From: Nicotiana tabacum
Lineage: Eukaryota > Streptophyta > Magnoliopsida > Solanales > Solanaceae
Assembly (NCBI RefSeq): GCF_000715075.1
Contig: NC_134084.1
Location: forward strand, 3,474,501 to 3,538,500
Direction of reading: 5' to 3'
DNA length: 64,000 nucleotides
In this document: positions 11,406 through 23,100 of the stretch, piece after piece
Numbering within the stretch: the stretch's first letter is position 1
Layout: each line of letters starts with the position of its first letter
Notes under the pieces: generated by a model
What the model was told of the DNA's origin: nothing
Databases searched by the model: none
The model's input: only the letters and a program-made list of their open reading frames with translations
Translations under genes and position numbers: made by a program

Positions 11406-12372
11406 GGTCAAATATATCCCTTTATTTTCGAATACTATTTATATTTAATCTCCGTTATACTATCCGACCAAATTTATCCTATCGTTATACAAACCGGCCA
11501 AATTTTCTCCTACCATCAACAAATTTTTGAAAATTACACCTTAATCTGTTAGGTAATCTAAAATCTCCCAATTTCCTTTTATTTAAATCACTTGTTGTTC
11601 TTCTTGCTCCACCGTTTTCAGAATTACTATTGATGTAAATGCTAAAAATTAATGGACTATACAAATTATTTATGGATATTTTTAATTACCATTGCACTCA
11701 CTTCTCTTCTGGTGATAATGAGTTTGGAATTAGTTTAAAATTTTATTTATTTTTCAACCTTATACACACCATAGAATTAAATGGTTTATCTATTATGTAT
11801 TATATGCATCTGCTAATCATGTATATACATGTATATTCGAATATATTTTGTTATTGTTTGGTTAGTATAAAGGTCGATCGACTAACTTAAGAGTACACAA
11901 TGCGTAGGCATTGGTTATAGCAAAGTTGAATTCGACGATGTAAAGTCTCCAAGGAACTTCAACTTCTATCACCGATACTTGCAAAGTCTCCATACCTTTG
12001 GTGCAACAAATTCATTAAAGTTGGTGTATCGTAAATACTTTTGGAATTTAGATAAGCTACCTAATTTAGATTCTTCAATTTGTCATACTTTGTTTATTAA
12101 TCATTGTATTATTTTAACATTTTTTTCCAATTAAAAAAGCACATAAATGCCTATTTCGAAAATAGTGAATCAAGAAGAAGAATAAGTGACTTAATTAAAA
12201 TAATTTGGGAGATTCGGGGTCACCTGGCAGACCCCGAGGTAATTTTCAAAAGTTTGCTGATGGTAAAGATAAATTTGGCCGGATAGTATAACGGCAGGGA
12301 TAAATTTAGCTGAATAGTATAACGGAAATTAGACGTAGACAATATTCTAAAGCAGAGGTGTAAATTTAGACC
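11406..12372. mobile_element. Non-autonomous DNA element with long (about 175-bp) inverted ends
   Basis: The left arm (11406-11577) and the reverse complement of the right arm (about 12195-12372) align along their length. Shared stretches include TCCGTTATACTAT, CAAATTTATC, CGGCCAAATTT, TTTTTGAAAATTAC and ATCTCCCAA. The roughly 620-bp centre is AT-rich and shows no transposase. Long TIRs are typical of Mutator-like elements, but no TSD was confirmed. Confidence 0.7.
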
Positions 12373-12659
12373 TTTTCCTATCAATTCAACAATTACATAG
12401 CACATGTTTATATACTTAATCATATAATTAATTAATTATCAAATATTTACTATGTTTAAAAAAATTATAGAAAGACAATTTTTTTAATGCTTATAGATAT
12501 AAGTATAAGGATATCATGTATCTTATATACAAAAAAACAAAAGTAATAAAACACAATTATCTTATGGTACTTATATTATAGGGATATATTTCTTCTTTTT
12601 CCTCAAATTTAAACCAATAAAGTATTATTCGGGCCAAATTGGGGGCCAAATTAGGGCAC

Positions 12660-12757
12660 AGCTTATCTCCATCAAACTGGACGCTACTCTGCTCCATCGC
12701 TCCAACTTCCAAACCTGAAACCCCAACTCTCTCTCTCTCTCTATCTGAATTTTAAAG
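12660..12757 (+). promoter_or_regulatory. Probable 5'UTR exon of the YTH gene
   Basis: A CT-rich leader with a (CT)n run ends in TTTAAAG|GTAAATAA, a good splice donor, with no ATG. The first coding exon has an acceptor at 20120 just before its ATG, so a 7.4-kb 5'UTR intron is inferred. The transcription start is not visible. Confidence 0.5.
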
Positions 12758-13338
12758 GTAAATAAATTCCCTTTTAGTTTTCAATTTCAAGGCATTAAAC
12801 AACTTTTAAAAAACCCTAAACCCAAATTTGCATTCCGTTTCTTCTTGTTACAAATGACGTTGTAAATGAATTACTTTTAGTTAAATAATTTGCATAATGA
12901 GTTGTTTTATCATGTGGGTTTGTGGGTTTCTTGAATTTTGTGAGCATTTTATTTACACTGTTGAAGTTGTACATGAATAATTTTTAGTGAAAGAATTTGC
13001 TGATTGAATTGTTTTATGATGTGGGTTTGTGGGACTTTTCTTTCTTCTTCACAAAGAAAGATGAAGAACGAACTAAGTCTGATATTTAAGTGGAAAAGGG
13101 TAGAGGAGTGGACCCATAATCCCCAATTTTCAGAGGCTGCGGGTTGGCTCAGACAGATTTCTCGATCATTAAAAAAAAGATGAAGAAACTGTAGCTGTCA
13201 ATTTAGATGAAGTTTTTTGAAATCACGAGCATGTTATTACAATGTTGAAGAATTAATGGCACTTGCTCGACTATTGTTTGATCACTATTATGTATATCGA
13301 AGAGTTCATTTTGTGTAGCCAGTAGCTACACTGAAGCA

Positions 13339-13509
13339 CAGGCAGATTTAGTGCATAAGTTATGGGTTCATTCGAACCCAGTAACTATGGCTCACGTTAA
13401 AAGTTCTATTAAATAAGTATGATTATAGATTTTGAATTCAGTAAATTGAAGGGGTTGTGGTAGAATTCCTAACTTGAAGCATAAAGTTCAAATCCTGAAT
13501 CCGCCTCTG
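13339..13509. mobile_element. Diverged CAGAGGCGGAT-family MITE
   Basis: It starts CAGGCAGATTTAG and ends GAATCCGCCTCTG. The interior matches the 9802-9999 copy in inverted orientation (TATGGGTTCATTCGAACCC, TAATATAGATTTTG-like). No clean TSD. Confidence 0.6.
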
Positions 13510-14683
13510 CGTTGAAGTCAGGGAGTGAAAAAAGGCAACTGAAGAAAAAAAGCGGAGAAAAATGTTCACAAAAGATAGTCTTTAACATTACACATCCAGA
13601 ATGTATCAAGAGATAGTTTATAGTAGGGAGACGTTCCCATCAGGCGGAAAACTTAAAATGCTAAATCAGATTTGTTGAATTGAAAGAAAATGGATTAAAG
13701 TGGACTGAACATAAAAAATCTTTAACTTTAATTTAAAAGTGGATTGAATTTGAAGCTTAACATCCAACAGACACGTAAAACTCCGGAAGCTATGTGTGCC
13801 ACACATAATAAGAATGCTGGTCCTTGAAATTTGTTAGATGACCTTTGTCTTGTAAGTTGGTTTCTACTTTTCTTACATATGTACTATAGAGCATCTTGAA
13901 GCGGGTGCTCGATATGGACGTTGGAAACCTAGGACATAGGGCCACATAGGGCACCCCAAAGTTGAATTTATATGTTTTGTTCACGGAAGAGTATAGCGAA
14001 GCAACTTGTTCTTGTTGTTTTAGCTTTCTGCAAAAATAAATGATGCGGGAACATTTGGTCTTATCAAAACTTCTTCTCGTGCATTTTCCACAAAAAATGA
14101 TGAGTTTTAATTCATCTCATTCATAATCACTTCATGACCAAATAGTTCAAGCATTGCATAACAAGAAAGGTCCTCTTAAATCGTTGACTTTCTTTTTGGG
14201 AAAATAATGTGAAATCTTGAATTACTTAAGGTTTTTCTGAAGTTACCTTAGTTTTTCTCTCACCATCAACTTTATAGCATTCACAATCTACGGAATTTTG
14301 ATGCTTGAAGGCTTTGCTGAGTACTGTTCAGCATATTAATGTTGTTACTACACTCTACAAATGCTAGTTCCATTTTCCTCTCCTGATTATCGAGCTTTGA
14401 TTAACTCAACACTTGTCTGCCTTTCCTTTTTGTTCCATTTATTTCACATTAGATGAGATTTCTAGATTTTTAGTTTTTAGCTTTCTGGAATGTCATGTTG
14501 TTGCCAGTTGCCAACACAGCACCATATGAGATATCAAACTCTATTTGTTCGAAGGTCGGTGATGTGTACTAGTTTTGGGTTTGTTTGGCGATAATTTTTA
14601 TGGCATTTAAACATGATTCCATCTGAGAATTTTCTTTAGGTGATCCAAATTATTATATACAGCCTTAGGGACCAAGTATATTA

Positions 14684-14901
14684 CTCCCTTCGTTTCAATT
14701 TATGTAAACCCATTTGACTGGGCACGACGTCTAAGAAAAGAGAGAAGACTTTTGAACTTGTGGTGTAAAATGAAGTACATATATTTTGTGTGGCTATAAA
14801 TCATTGCATAAAGGTAAATTGTTTCCAAATAAAGAAAGAGGCCATTCTTTTTGGCACGGACTAAAAAGGAAATAGGTTCACATAAATTGAAATGGAGGGA
14901 G
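14684..14901. mobile_element. Stowaway-like MITE
   Basis: Ends are CTCCCTTCGTTTCAATTTAT and ATAAATTGAAATGGAGGGAG, flanked by TA on each side (14682-14683, 14902-14903). This is the signature of Tc1/mariner-derived Stowaway elements. Confidence 0.85.
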
Positions 14902-15115
14902 TATTATTTACTGTATGACAGATTTGCTTTCTGAAGGTTTCATTTTTTTGGTAACTAACTTATTTTATTAATCACCAAGTAGTAATTACAAAACTTTAGC
15001 ATAGCTAACACAGCTTGCTATCTATCCATTTACATTGAATACTCAACTATCTAGAAATATAATCTATACACAAGCGACTTATTTCTAGGAGTGACTCTAA
15101 GACTAACAACAAAAG

Positions 15116-18100
15116 CTATCTTTTTTGTAATCTGCTCCCAAACTCTGCCTTTTTGTTCAAATATACGCCTGTTTCTCTCCATCCAAATGTGGTAAGCAAC
15201 TTCTGCATAAACCATTCTAAAAACCTAAGCATGTTGAGTTTCCCTTTAGCACATATCACTGACCATTGGCTGAATTGTTGCCAGTTGGTATACCCCTGAA
15301 ATTGCTTCTTCATCCAGTTGCACATTTTGATCCATACTTGTTGAGTAAATTCACACTGCCCAAACAGATGGTCTCTTGTTTCCACTGCTTTTCTGCACAT
15401 TACACATTGTGTGTCAACATTGATCTTCCAGTTAGCTATCCTGTCACTAGTCATCAATCCCCCATGCATCATCAGCCACATTATAAATTTTGCCTTTGGT
15501 CTTGTTGCATTATTGAACATTAATATTTTCCATTCCACCCTGCTATAGTCACCAAGTAGATGTAGGTATATTTGTCTGATCAGGCTTCTGTTGTGAGTTT
15601 GCATAAACTGTCTAGTTTCCAGAATTCCATGTGCCTCTATCACTTTTCTTACCATCCAACAGGCTTGCTGGGGTGTTGGCATTGTACTCATCTGTTGGTT
15701 CTTGATGTAGTAAGTATGAATCCAGCGGATCCACAACTTATCTTGCTTGTGAGCTAAATCCCAGCAGTGTTTGGCAATGGCTGCTTTGTTCCATAGCTTC
15801 AGGTTAACAATATTCAGTCCACCTCCTGCCTTTGGCAAGCATACTCTATCCCAAGCAAGCAAGGCCTTCCTTGTTATTTCATTTGTACCAGACCAAATAT
15901 AAGATCTGCATAGCCCCTCTACAATCTTGGTCACTTTTGTTGGAAGAATGAATATGTGCCCAGAAAAGCTGAATTCCAAACAAAACACTTTGGACTAACT
16001 GGACTCTTCCTGCATAAGATAGAGTCTTAGCAGTCCAAGAAGTAATCCTTGTAGTCATTTTGTCAATAAGTGGTTGCCACTGCATTATACTTTGTTTCTT
16101 TGTAGATAGAGGTACCTCTAAATATTTAAAAGGAAGTTCACCATTTGAGAGCCCCAACAGCTGCAGAATTTGTTGTTTATCTACCAAAGAAACCCCTCCA
16201 AAGTAAGCTTCACTCTTACTAAGGTTTGCTTGTACACCTGAAACCTGAGTGAATTGATAGAATTTTTGTTGCATCACTTGTACTGTCTTTAGATCACCTA
16301 TGGCAAATAGTAATAAATCATCTGCAAAACTCAGGTGAGTGATCCCAATCTTTGCACATCTAGGGTGATACTTAAAGTCCCCCTCCTGCTTCAGACTAGC
16401 CAAGTTCCTACTCAGATACTCCATTGCTATGGCAAACAAAAATGGAGACATGGGATCTCCCTGCCTCAATCCTTTAGCAGCATTAAAGGTCTTAGTTGGT
16501 TCCCCATTAACTACAATAGAGTAGTTAACTGTCTGAACACATTCCATAACCCAAGATATGAATAGCTGAGGGAATCCTAGTTCTTCCATAACTTGCTTCA
16601 TATAAGGCCACTCCACAGAATCATTGGCTTTCTGGAGATATATCTTTATCATGCACCTAGGAGATATATTCTTCCTAGTATAAACCTTCACCAGTTCATG
16701 AGCCAAAAGGATATTGTCTGCTAGGTTTCTCCCAGGTATAAACCCTGCTTGTGCTTCATTAATAATTGTACTAATGATACCTTGCATTCTTGCTGCTAGA
16801 ATCTTGAATATCATTTTGTAGAGGACAGTGCTACATGCTATAGGTCTTAACTCCTTCACAGTTTTAGGCCTAGACACCTTAGGGACCAAGGTTATGGCTG
16901 TGCAATTTATAGCTCTATACAGAATCCCAGTGCTAAAAAACTCCATAACAACTGCAGTGACTTCATCTTTAATAACATGCCATGCTTTCTTGAAGAAATA
17001 TGCATTATAACCATCCACACCAGGAGCCTTCATTGTTAATAGAGCATAATCCTTCATAGATCTCTTCTGGAGTCACCTCTCTGCATAACTCAATCCTTTG
17101 TTGTTGATTAAGTTTAGTTCCCATACATATAACCCTTTTGTCTATAGCAGGGAGTGAATGGGCAGCAGTACCCATAAGTGATTTATAAAATTCTACTATC
17201 TCCCTTTCGATGCTTTCTGAATCTGTAATCCTGCTGCCAGTGCTGGAATGCAACTCCACTATTTGCTTCCTTTGGCTCCTCTCTTTCATCACAGCTGAGA
17301 AATATTTAGAATTAGAGTCACCTAGTTGTATCCATTTTGCTCTGGCTTTTTGTTTCAGAGCTCCCTCTTCTATCAGATCCCATTTTTCCAAATTCTGAAT
17401 TAATTCCTTTTCTTGCAGTAGCAACTCAGAGGAGCTACTTGTGTCTATGCTTTTTTGGACCTGTTCAAGTTCAATTTTGGCTATCTCTATCTTTTGTCTA
17501 ATGAACTTAAACTCCTCCACATTCAGTTTCCTCAGTACTAGCCTTAGTGCTTTTAATTTCATCCACACATTCTGCATCTTCTGTCTGTGAAAACTTTGCT
17601 CCCAAATTTGTTGCACTTCATAATTGAACCTCTCATGCTCAACCCAGATATTGAAAAATTTGAAAGGTATTTTCCTACTTCTGTGCTGATCATTGAAGGT
17701 TAGTGTCACAGGAGCATGATCAGAAATAAATGGTAGTTCATACACAGTGGATATATGACCCCATTGCATCATCCATTCATAATTACCAAACATCCTATCA
17801 ATTCTGCTCCATGTCCTGTCTCCACCACCTTGCTTGTTGGACCACGTATAATAATCACCCTCCCAAGTCAATTCACTAAGCTTCATATCTTGGATACATT
17901 TGCTGAAATCTTGAGTCTCAGCCTTAGTAATTGGATTTCCATGCATTCTATCTTGTAGTTGCAAAACAGCATTAAAATCTCCCCCAATCACCCATGGTAT
18001 GGATGTCATTTGCTCTATCTCTTTCAAGTTATCCCATAACAGTTTCCTTTGTTCAACTGTATTAAAACCATAAACTATGGACCCTGCATATTCATGATCA

Positions 18101-18396
18101 TTTCTGATATTTGTGACAGCACAATGTAGTACCTGTGCCTCTGCTTTAATCACCCTGACTGAGTAGTAATTAGTATCCCATAGTAACCATATTCTTCCAT
18201 TAACTGCAGCATTATAGTTGTTGAACATCTCCCACCCAGGGGCTATATGATGGCTGACGCTTCTAGTATTGTGTTCCTTTACTCTTGTTTCAATGATCCC
18301 AGCTAAACTAATGTTTTTATTCTTTAGATAGTTTTTCAGCTCCTTCCTCTTGTGCCACTTATTAATGCCCCTAACATTCCGGATTAACCACCTCAT
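15116..18396 (-). pseudogene. LINE ORF2 (endonuclease-RT-zf-RVT), frameshifted
   Basis: These are the coding remains of LINE ORF2 in three overlapping frames, 18396-17005, 17057-15879 and 15988-15116. Domain order is normal for plant L1. Frame changes fall at 17005-17057 and 15879-15988. With those and the missing motif-A Asp, it cannot make an active enzyme. Confidence 0.9.
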
Positions 18397-18666
18397 TAAT
18401 TGAGTTTAGATCCCCCACCTCTATCATGGGGTAGGTTAGAGCTTCCACTAGCACCTGCTGTTCCACTTTTCAGACTGCCTCTACTAGCTAAAGGTGTTAA
18501 CATAGGAAAGTTTCAAGGCTGAAGTCCAATACTTGCTTCTTGCCCTTATTAATTGCTTCAACTCCATAACCCTCTGCATCTCTAGCCAACTGGTGTTGGC
18601 TTGCTTGTTGTGACTGCTCTGTTGGATACTGCTGAGGTCTTTCCTTGGCAATTTCATTTGACTTTG

Positions 18667-19940
18667 TCACTCCAGCTGCCTTAGGTACCTCAATACCAGC
18701 TGCTTTTGTGTGCCCAGGTTCTGAATTGCTTGTAGCATTTGTGACTGGTCCTTTAGTTCTCCATTCATAAGTGACTTTCTTTGGTTCTCTTCTCCTCTTT
18801 GGTTGAACCTCCTTTTGCTATTTAGGCTCTTGGTGAGTAGAACTGACATGGCCAATAGCTTGGCATTTGTCACAATACATTGGTTTCCACTCATATATTA
18901 GATCCTGCTGGAAAACTCTCCCTCTAGGATCCCTCACCATAATCTCTGTCGGCATAGCTTTAGTCACATTCACTTCAATCAACATTCTTGCATATGAAAT
19001 TCGTGTTTGCTTGGTAGTACACTCATCAGCAAATAAAGGTTTTCCAATAGCACTGGCAATTTTACTCAGTGCTTCATTTCCCCGGCTACTCATTGGCAAT
19101 TTAGGGAAAATTACCCACAGAGGTATATCAGTTAGGAATTCCTTACTTAGATCAAAATCTGGTGACCAGGGCTTAAGAATTATTGGCTTATTTCTGAAGG
19201 TTTGAGGTCCAGCATAAAATATTCTATGCATATCAGCTAGGTTTTGGAATTTTATCACATAATATCCATCCTCATGAAGAAATAGATCTGGCTCAGCGAC
19301 ATCAAGCCAATGTTGAGTAATGTACCTTTGCATAGCATTATAGCCCGGATTTTCACCCACAATATAGGCTATCATCGCAGCACTCCACTTTTCTTCAGCT
19401 TCCTTCACATCCAGCATCTCAAGTTGTACCACAGTTTGCCCTTCTATAATCTGACTCTAAGAGCCATTCCATGAGTTGCAACTTGATTCTGTTGGAACAA
19501 GTTGGACCACTTTTTTGGTTCTTCTCTTCGATCTACATGGTTTCCCTCTTTAGCCTCTAGATTCACATGTTCTCGAGTTTCAATAGCAGCTTCTCTTTGT
19601 TCTGTAGTTGCCTCTGTGCTTATGGTCTTCTGCATGTCCTTAATTGTCAAGTCAGCTACTATTCCATTGAAATTCCCAGCAGCTATAGCGGTACTGGTAG
19701 TCTCACTTTGCTTAGATTGAGTTGATGTGCCTAGATTCAGCTTCCTACTAACCTCCAAGCTAGTCAATGGACTATCTTCACCTTTTTCTGCTTCTACTCC
19801 TTCATGCTGATCTGGTGTTTGCATGACTTGGTTTCGCTGTTCAACTTTCGAATTGGTACTAATTAAGTTTCTAATAGTCGAGATCGGCGTCTTAGGGACC
19901 TTTTTTGGGCTTCCTTTTCCTCTACCTCGCCCCTAGCCAT
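18667..19940 (-). pseudogene. LINE ORF1 (DUF4283-like, zinc knuckle), frameshifted
   Basis: The middle part (19432-18818) holds an RRM-like/DUF4283 region with LPMSSRGNEALSKIASAIGK and a linker before CDKCQAIGH. Plant L1 ORF1 proteins bind RNA in the retrotransposition particle. Frameshifts near 19925, 19440 and 18830 break the reading frame. Confidence 0.8.
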
Positions 19941-20138
19941 GGCAGCCGCACTCGGTGCACGTTTAGCTAACGTGAGCTGAGAGCATGGAGAAGACGAGTT
20001 CCATTCATTCAATTTAATTTTTTTACGGCTTACCTTTCAATATTTTTTGTTTCATCTATTTGGAGGTCTTGTAGTTTTAAACCTAATTCTACTGTCATTC
20101 TGCTGGGTCTTTTTTGGTAGGTGGTCGTAGCCAAGCTA

Positions 20139-23100
20139 ATGTCATCAGATACTGCAAAAGAAAATGCATCTGTAGTTGATTCCTCAGTGACTGAATGGAA
20201 AAATGAAAGAGGGAATATGGACGAACCAGGTAAAAGTGATGCTAAATCTCTTCATAGTTGAATTCTGTGTTTTTTTGTCTGAATAGTAATGGCTGTCATT
20301 GAGATTTGTTACAAGGTTGACACCCTCCATGAATTTATATGCATAACATACAGATATAGTCATTTAGATGCACAGGTTTAATTCCCCTTGAAAAAGTGTT
20401 GTCATCCCTCAACGTTTTTGTTGGCTTTGCTATGAAATTGACGAGCAATAAACACTTCTTAACTTTTCAGTTGAAGAAGCTTGAAGTAGGTCAAATGATG
20501 GCCAAACATGGTGAGATTTGGTTTATTTAACTGGATTTTCACTTGAGAAATAAAAAGACTTCTCAACTTGGATGTTGTAATGCAATTTCAAGCCTTCGTA
20601 GAACCTGTGGGTTACGTAAAGTTGTTTGGAGATTTGTACAGAGCTTTTCACCTTCTGTCCTGTTCCTATTTTGTGGTTGTAACTTCCTCTCTCTTTCTCC
20701 CTCTGTAAAATTTTTGGAATATCAGGCTTATAGGATTCTTAAAGTATTTACTTATTGTATCCCGACTTCTTTTCTTTTTCAGTTTCCGCTTCTTTTGGTG
20801 TATTCATCCATTATAATAAGTGCAACCTGAGTATATCGACGTTAATAATAATACCTCCGATTTGATGACCGAGAAATCCCCGAGGCCACTGGTGCAGTGT
20901 TTGAAACTCGGTGGATAGGAGGCCGGCCCTCCTACACTTCTCCACTTAAATACCAAGCTTTTGTCAGCGGCAAAGTTTGAACATGACCTTGTATTCTTCT
21001 TTTTTGTTTTTGGTGCAAACAAATTTACATAGAAGATACATTGACAATCATAGACATACTAGGATCTTGCTAGGTCTCGAATTAGAACATCTACTAATCC
21101 TCTTCATGTAAATTTGGTTTTCAGTGCAACCTATGTACTGATGTTTTTAATATATACAATAGTTACCAATTCAAAAAAAAAAAAAAGTTTGAACATGACC
21201 AAATCCCCGGGGATCATTATAATATTTTACCTGCGATCGATTTTCCAATCTCAACTTGATTATATTATTCAAGAGCCATACCACAATCTAACTTCTTGTC
21301 AAGTTTTACTTACTGAATCTTATATCAATAATTATTAGTAACTTGGCGGAAAATGGCTGTGTGCTCATTTATTTTCTTCTAGGAGATGTTTTGAGTTGTT
21401 GGAACCAGATGATTAATTTCTATGCACAAGCAGTTCAAGCTAGCTCCTATGCTTGCTCCATTATTTTTTTGGTTGTGAAAAAATGCTTCTTTTTCTTACT
21501 TTTGTTACTGTTTTTAGATCATTATGATATATGCTGTAGCTTCCTTGTCATTGACATGGCAGTGGTAGTTAAATAACAGAGCTTATGAATTACGTTGTAC
21601 AAGTATATGCTGCTTCAATTAAATATGTGAACTCTTTTTTCAGATACTCCAAGCTACAGAGCTAATGAGGATACCTGTCGTTTTGGAGCAGAAGAACGCA
21701 CAAATTCATGTCAGCAGATCGGAATTTCAAGTGCAATTGAAAATGGTAAATTCTATGGCATAAGATATTTCATAATCAAGAGTTTGAACCATGAAAATAT
21801 CCAATTATCAGTAAACAAAGGGATTTGGGCTACTCAAGTCATGAATGAGCCCATTCTGGATGAAGCATTTAATGTAAGTCGTTTTTCCTTTTATATCCTT
21901 ATGAGTAGTATGAATATCTGTCATATATCTTACAGTACAGACAAATAGACATGCTTTTTGTGGGCAGAATTCCAGCAAGGTGATACTAATATTTAGTGTC
22001 AACATGAGTGGCTTCTTTCAAGGGTACGCCCAAATGATTTCTACAGTTGGTTGGAGGAGAGACCAAGTTTGGAGTCAAGGAAATGGTGGACGTAATCCTT
22101 GGGGTCGCAGCTTCCAAGTGAAATGGCTACGATTGTATGATCTGCCTTTCCAAAGAACTCTTCACCTTAAGAATCCATGGAATGACTACAAACTAGTCAA
22201 AATTAGTAGAGATTGCCAGGCATGGGTTATATTCTTGTCACTGTACTATTAGCTTATTTTTCCATGTACTCTTGTTTGTAAAGAGGCTTTTATGACTCTG
22301 GTACATGTACTGCTGTCAGGAGTTACCTCCAGATATTGGTGAAGCTTTATGTGAGCTCCTTGATGGACAAGATGCGTTGGATGTTAATTTGAAAATGTAT
22401 AGCCCTTTCCCCAAAGTTGAAATAGTGTTTCTGTTCTGTTATTTGGAAACATAAGAGTGTTTTCTCAAATTTGAATTAGTGCTAGAGTTCTGGAAAAATT
22501 GGTCCAAATGATTTTTCTTTTTATAGTAGTTATTGGCTCATTCAGGGATAGATTTGCAAGGAATGATCTCTCTTTTAAAAGACCATATGTAGAGCCTTCA
22601 GTTCATCCTGGGGGTGGAGAGTGTAATGCATCTCTACATATGGGGTCCATGCTTTATCCCTCTTTTCTCTACCAACATCAAGTTAATGGTAATGGACTGC
22701 ACGTAGCACCTCAAAGAATAAATGATGTATTTGCTGCGGAGGAGTCAGCCATTGCATCAGGGGAAGAATCAAAGTCGAAACAATCAAGGCATTCACAGAG
22801 AAACAGAGGCCTTGCTAATCTTCATGTAGACCCTGACGTGGGTCCTCGAATCAACATGTGGGGTTTGTCAGCAGAAAGGAGCCCACTTGCGAGTAATTTG
22901 ACTGAAGATGACATTCTTGAAATGGTCTGTGTTTCTTGTCTTACTCTTGATTGTACTTATTGATGCACATAGCTCAGAAAGATTGTTCTTGTAATTTCCA
23001 TGAAGACAAAATAGTCTTGTGTACTTTTTTCAAAGTTCACTGATGATTTCGGTCATTAAAGCTTGATTTCTCTGTAGTTTTTAATTGGTTATTTGATATA

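Larger units (their letters stand above)
14949..19990 (-). mobile_element. L1-type LINE, decayed, antisense in YTH intron 1
   Basis: Read on the minus strand, ORF1 opens near 19940 (MARGE..., shifted by one base almost at once) and continues in pieces 19824-19444 and 19432-18818. It ends with a zinc-knuckle relic, CDKCQAIGH, whose last cysteine position is not Cys. ORF2 follows in three frames. 18396-17005 is an apurinic-type endonuclease (IIETRVKE, GGDFNAVL, ISDHAPVTL). 17057-15879 is reverse transcriptase (GLRQGDPMSPFLFAIAME, LSFADDLLLF). 15988-15116 is a zf-RVT domain (CVMCRKAVETRDHLFGQC). Two frameshifts break ORF2. In RT motif A the usual KIDLQKAYDS is KIYLQKANDS, so the first catalytic Asp is lost. 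A short A-tail equivalent (T run at 14949-14955) marks the 3' end. No TSD was found and the 5' limit is approximate. Confidence 0.9.

Noticed and set aside
11639..11890. Hydrophobic 83-residue ORF inside the long-TIR element
   Set aside because: It is AT-driven low-complexity coding, with no transposase or membrane-protein family resemblance.
14946..20052. GTTTCAT at both sides of the LINE as a TSD
   Set aside because: It is only seven AT-rich bases and is not placed cleanly next to the tail and 5' end, so it could occur by chance.
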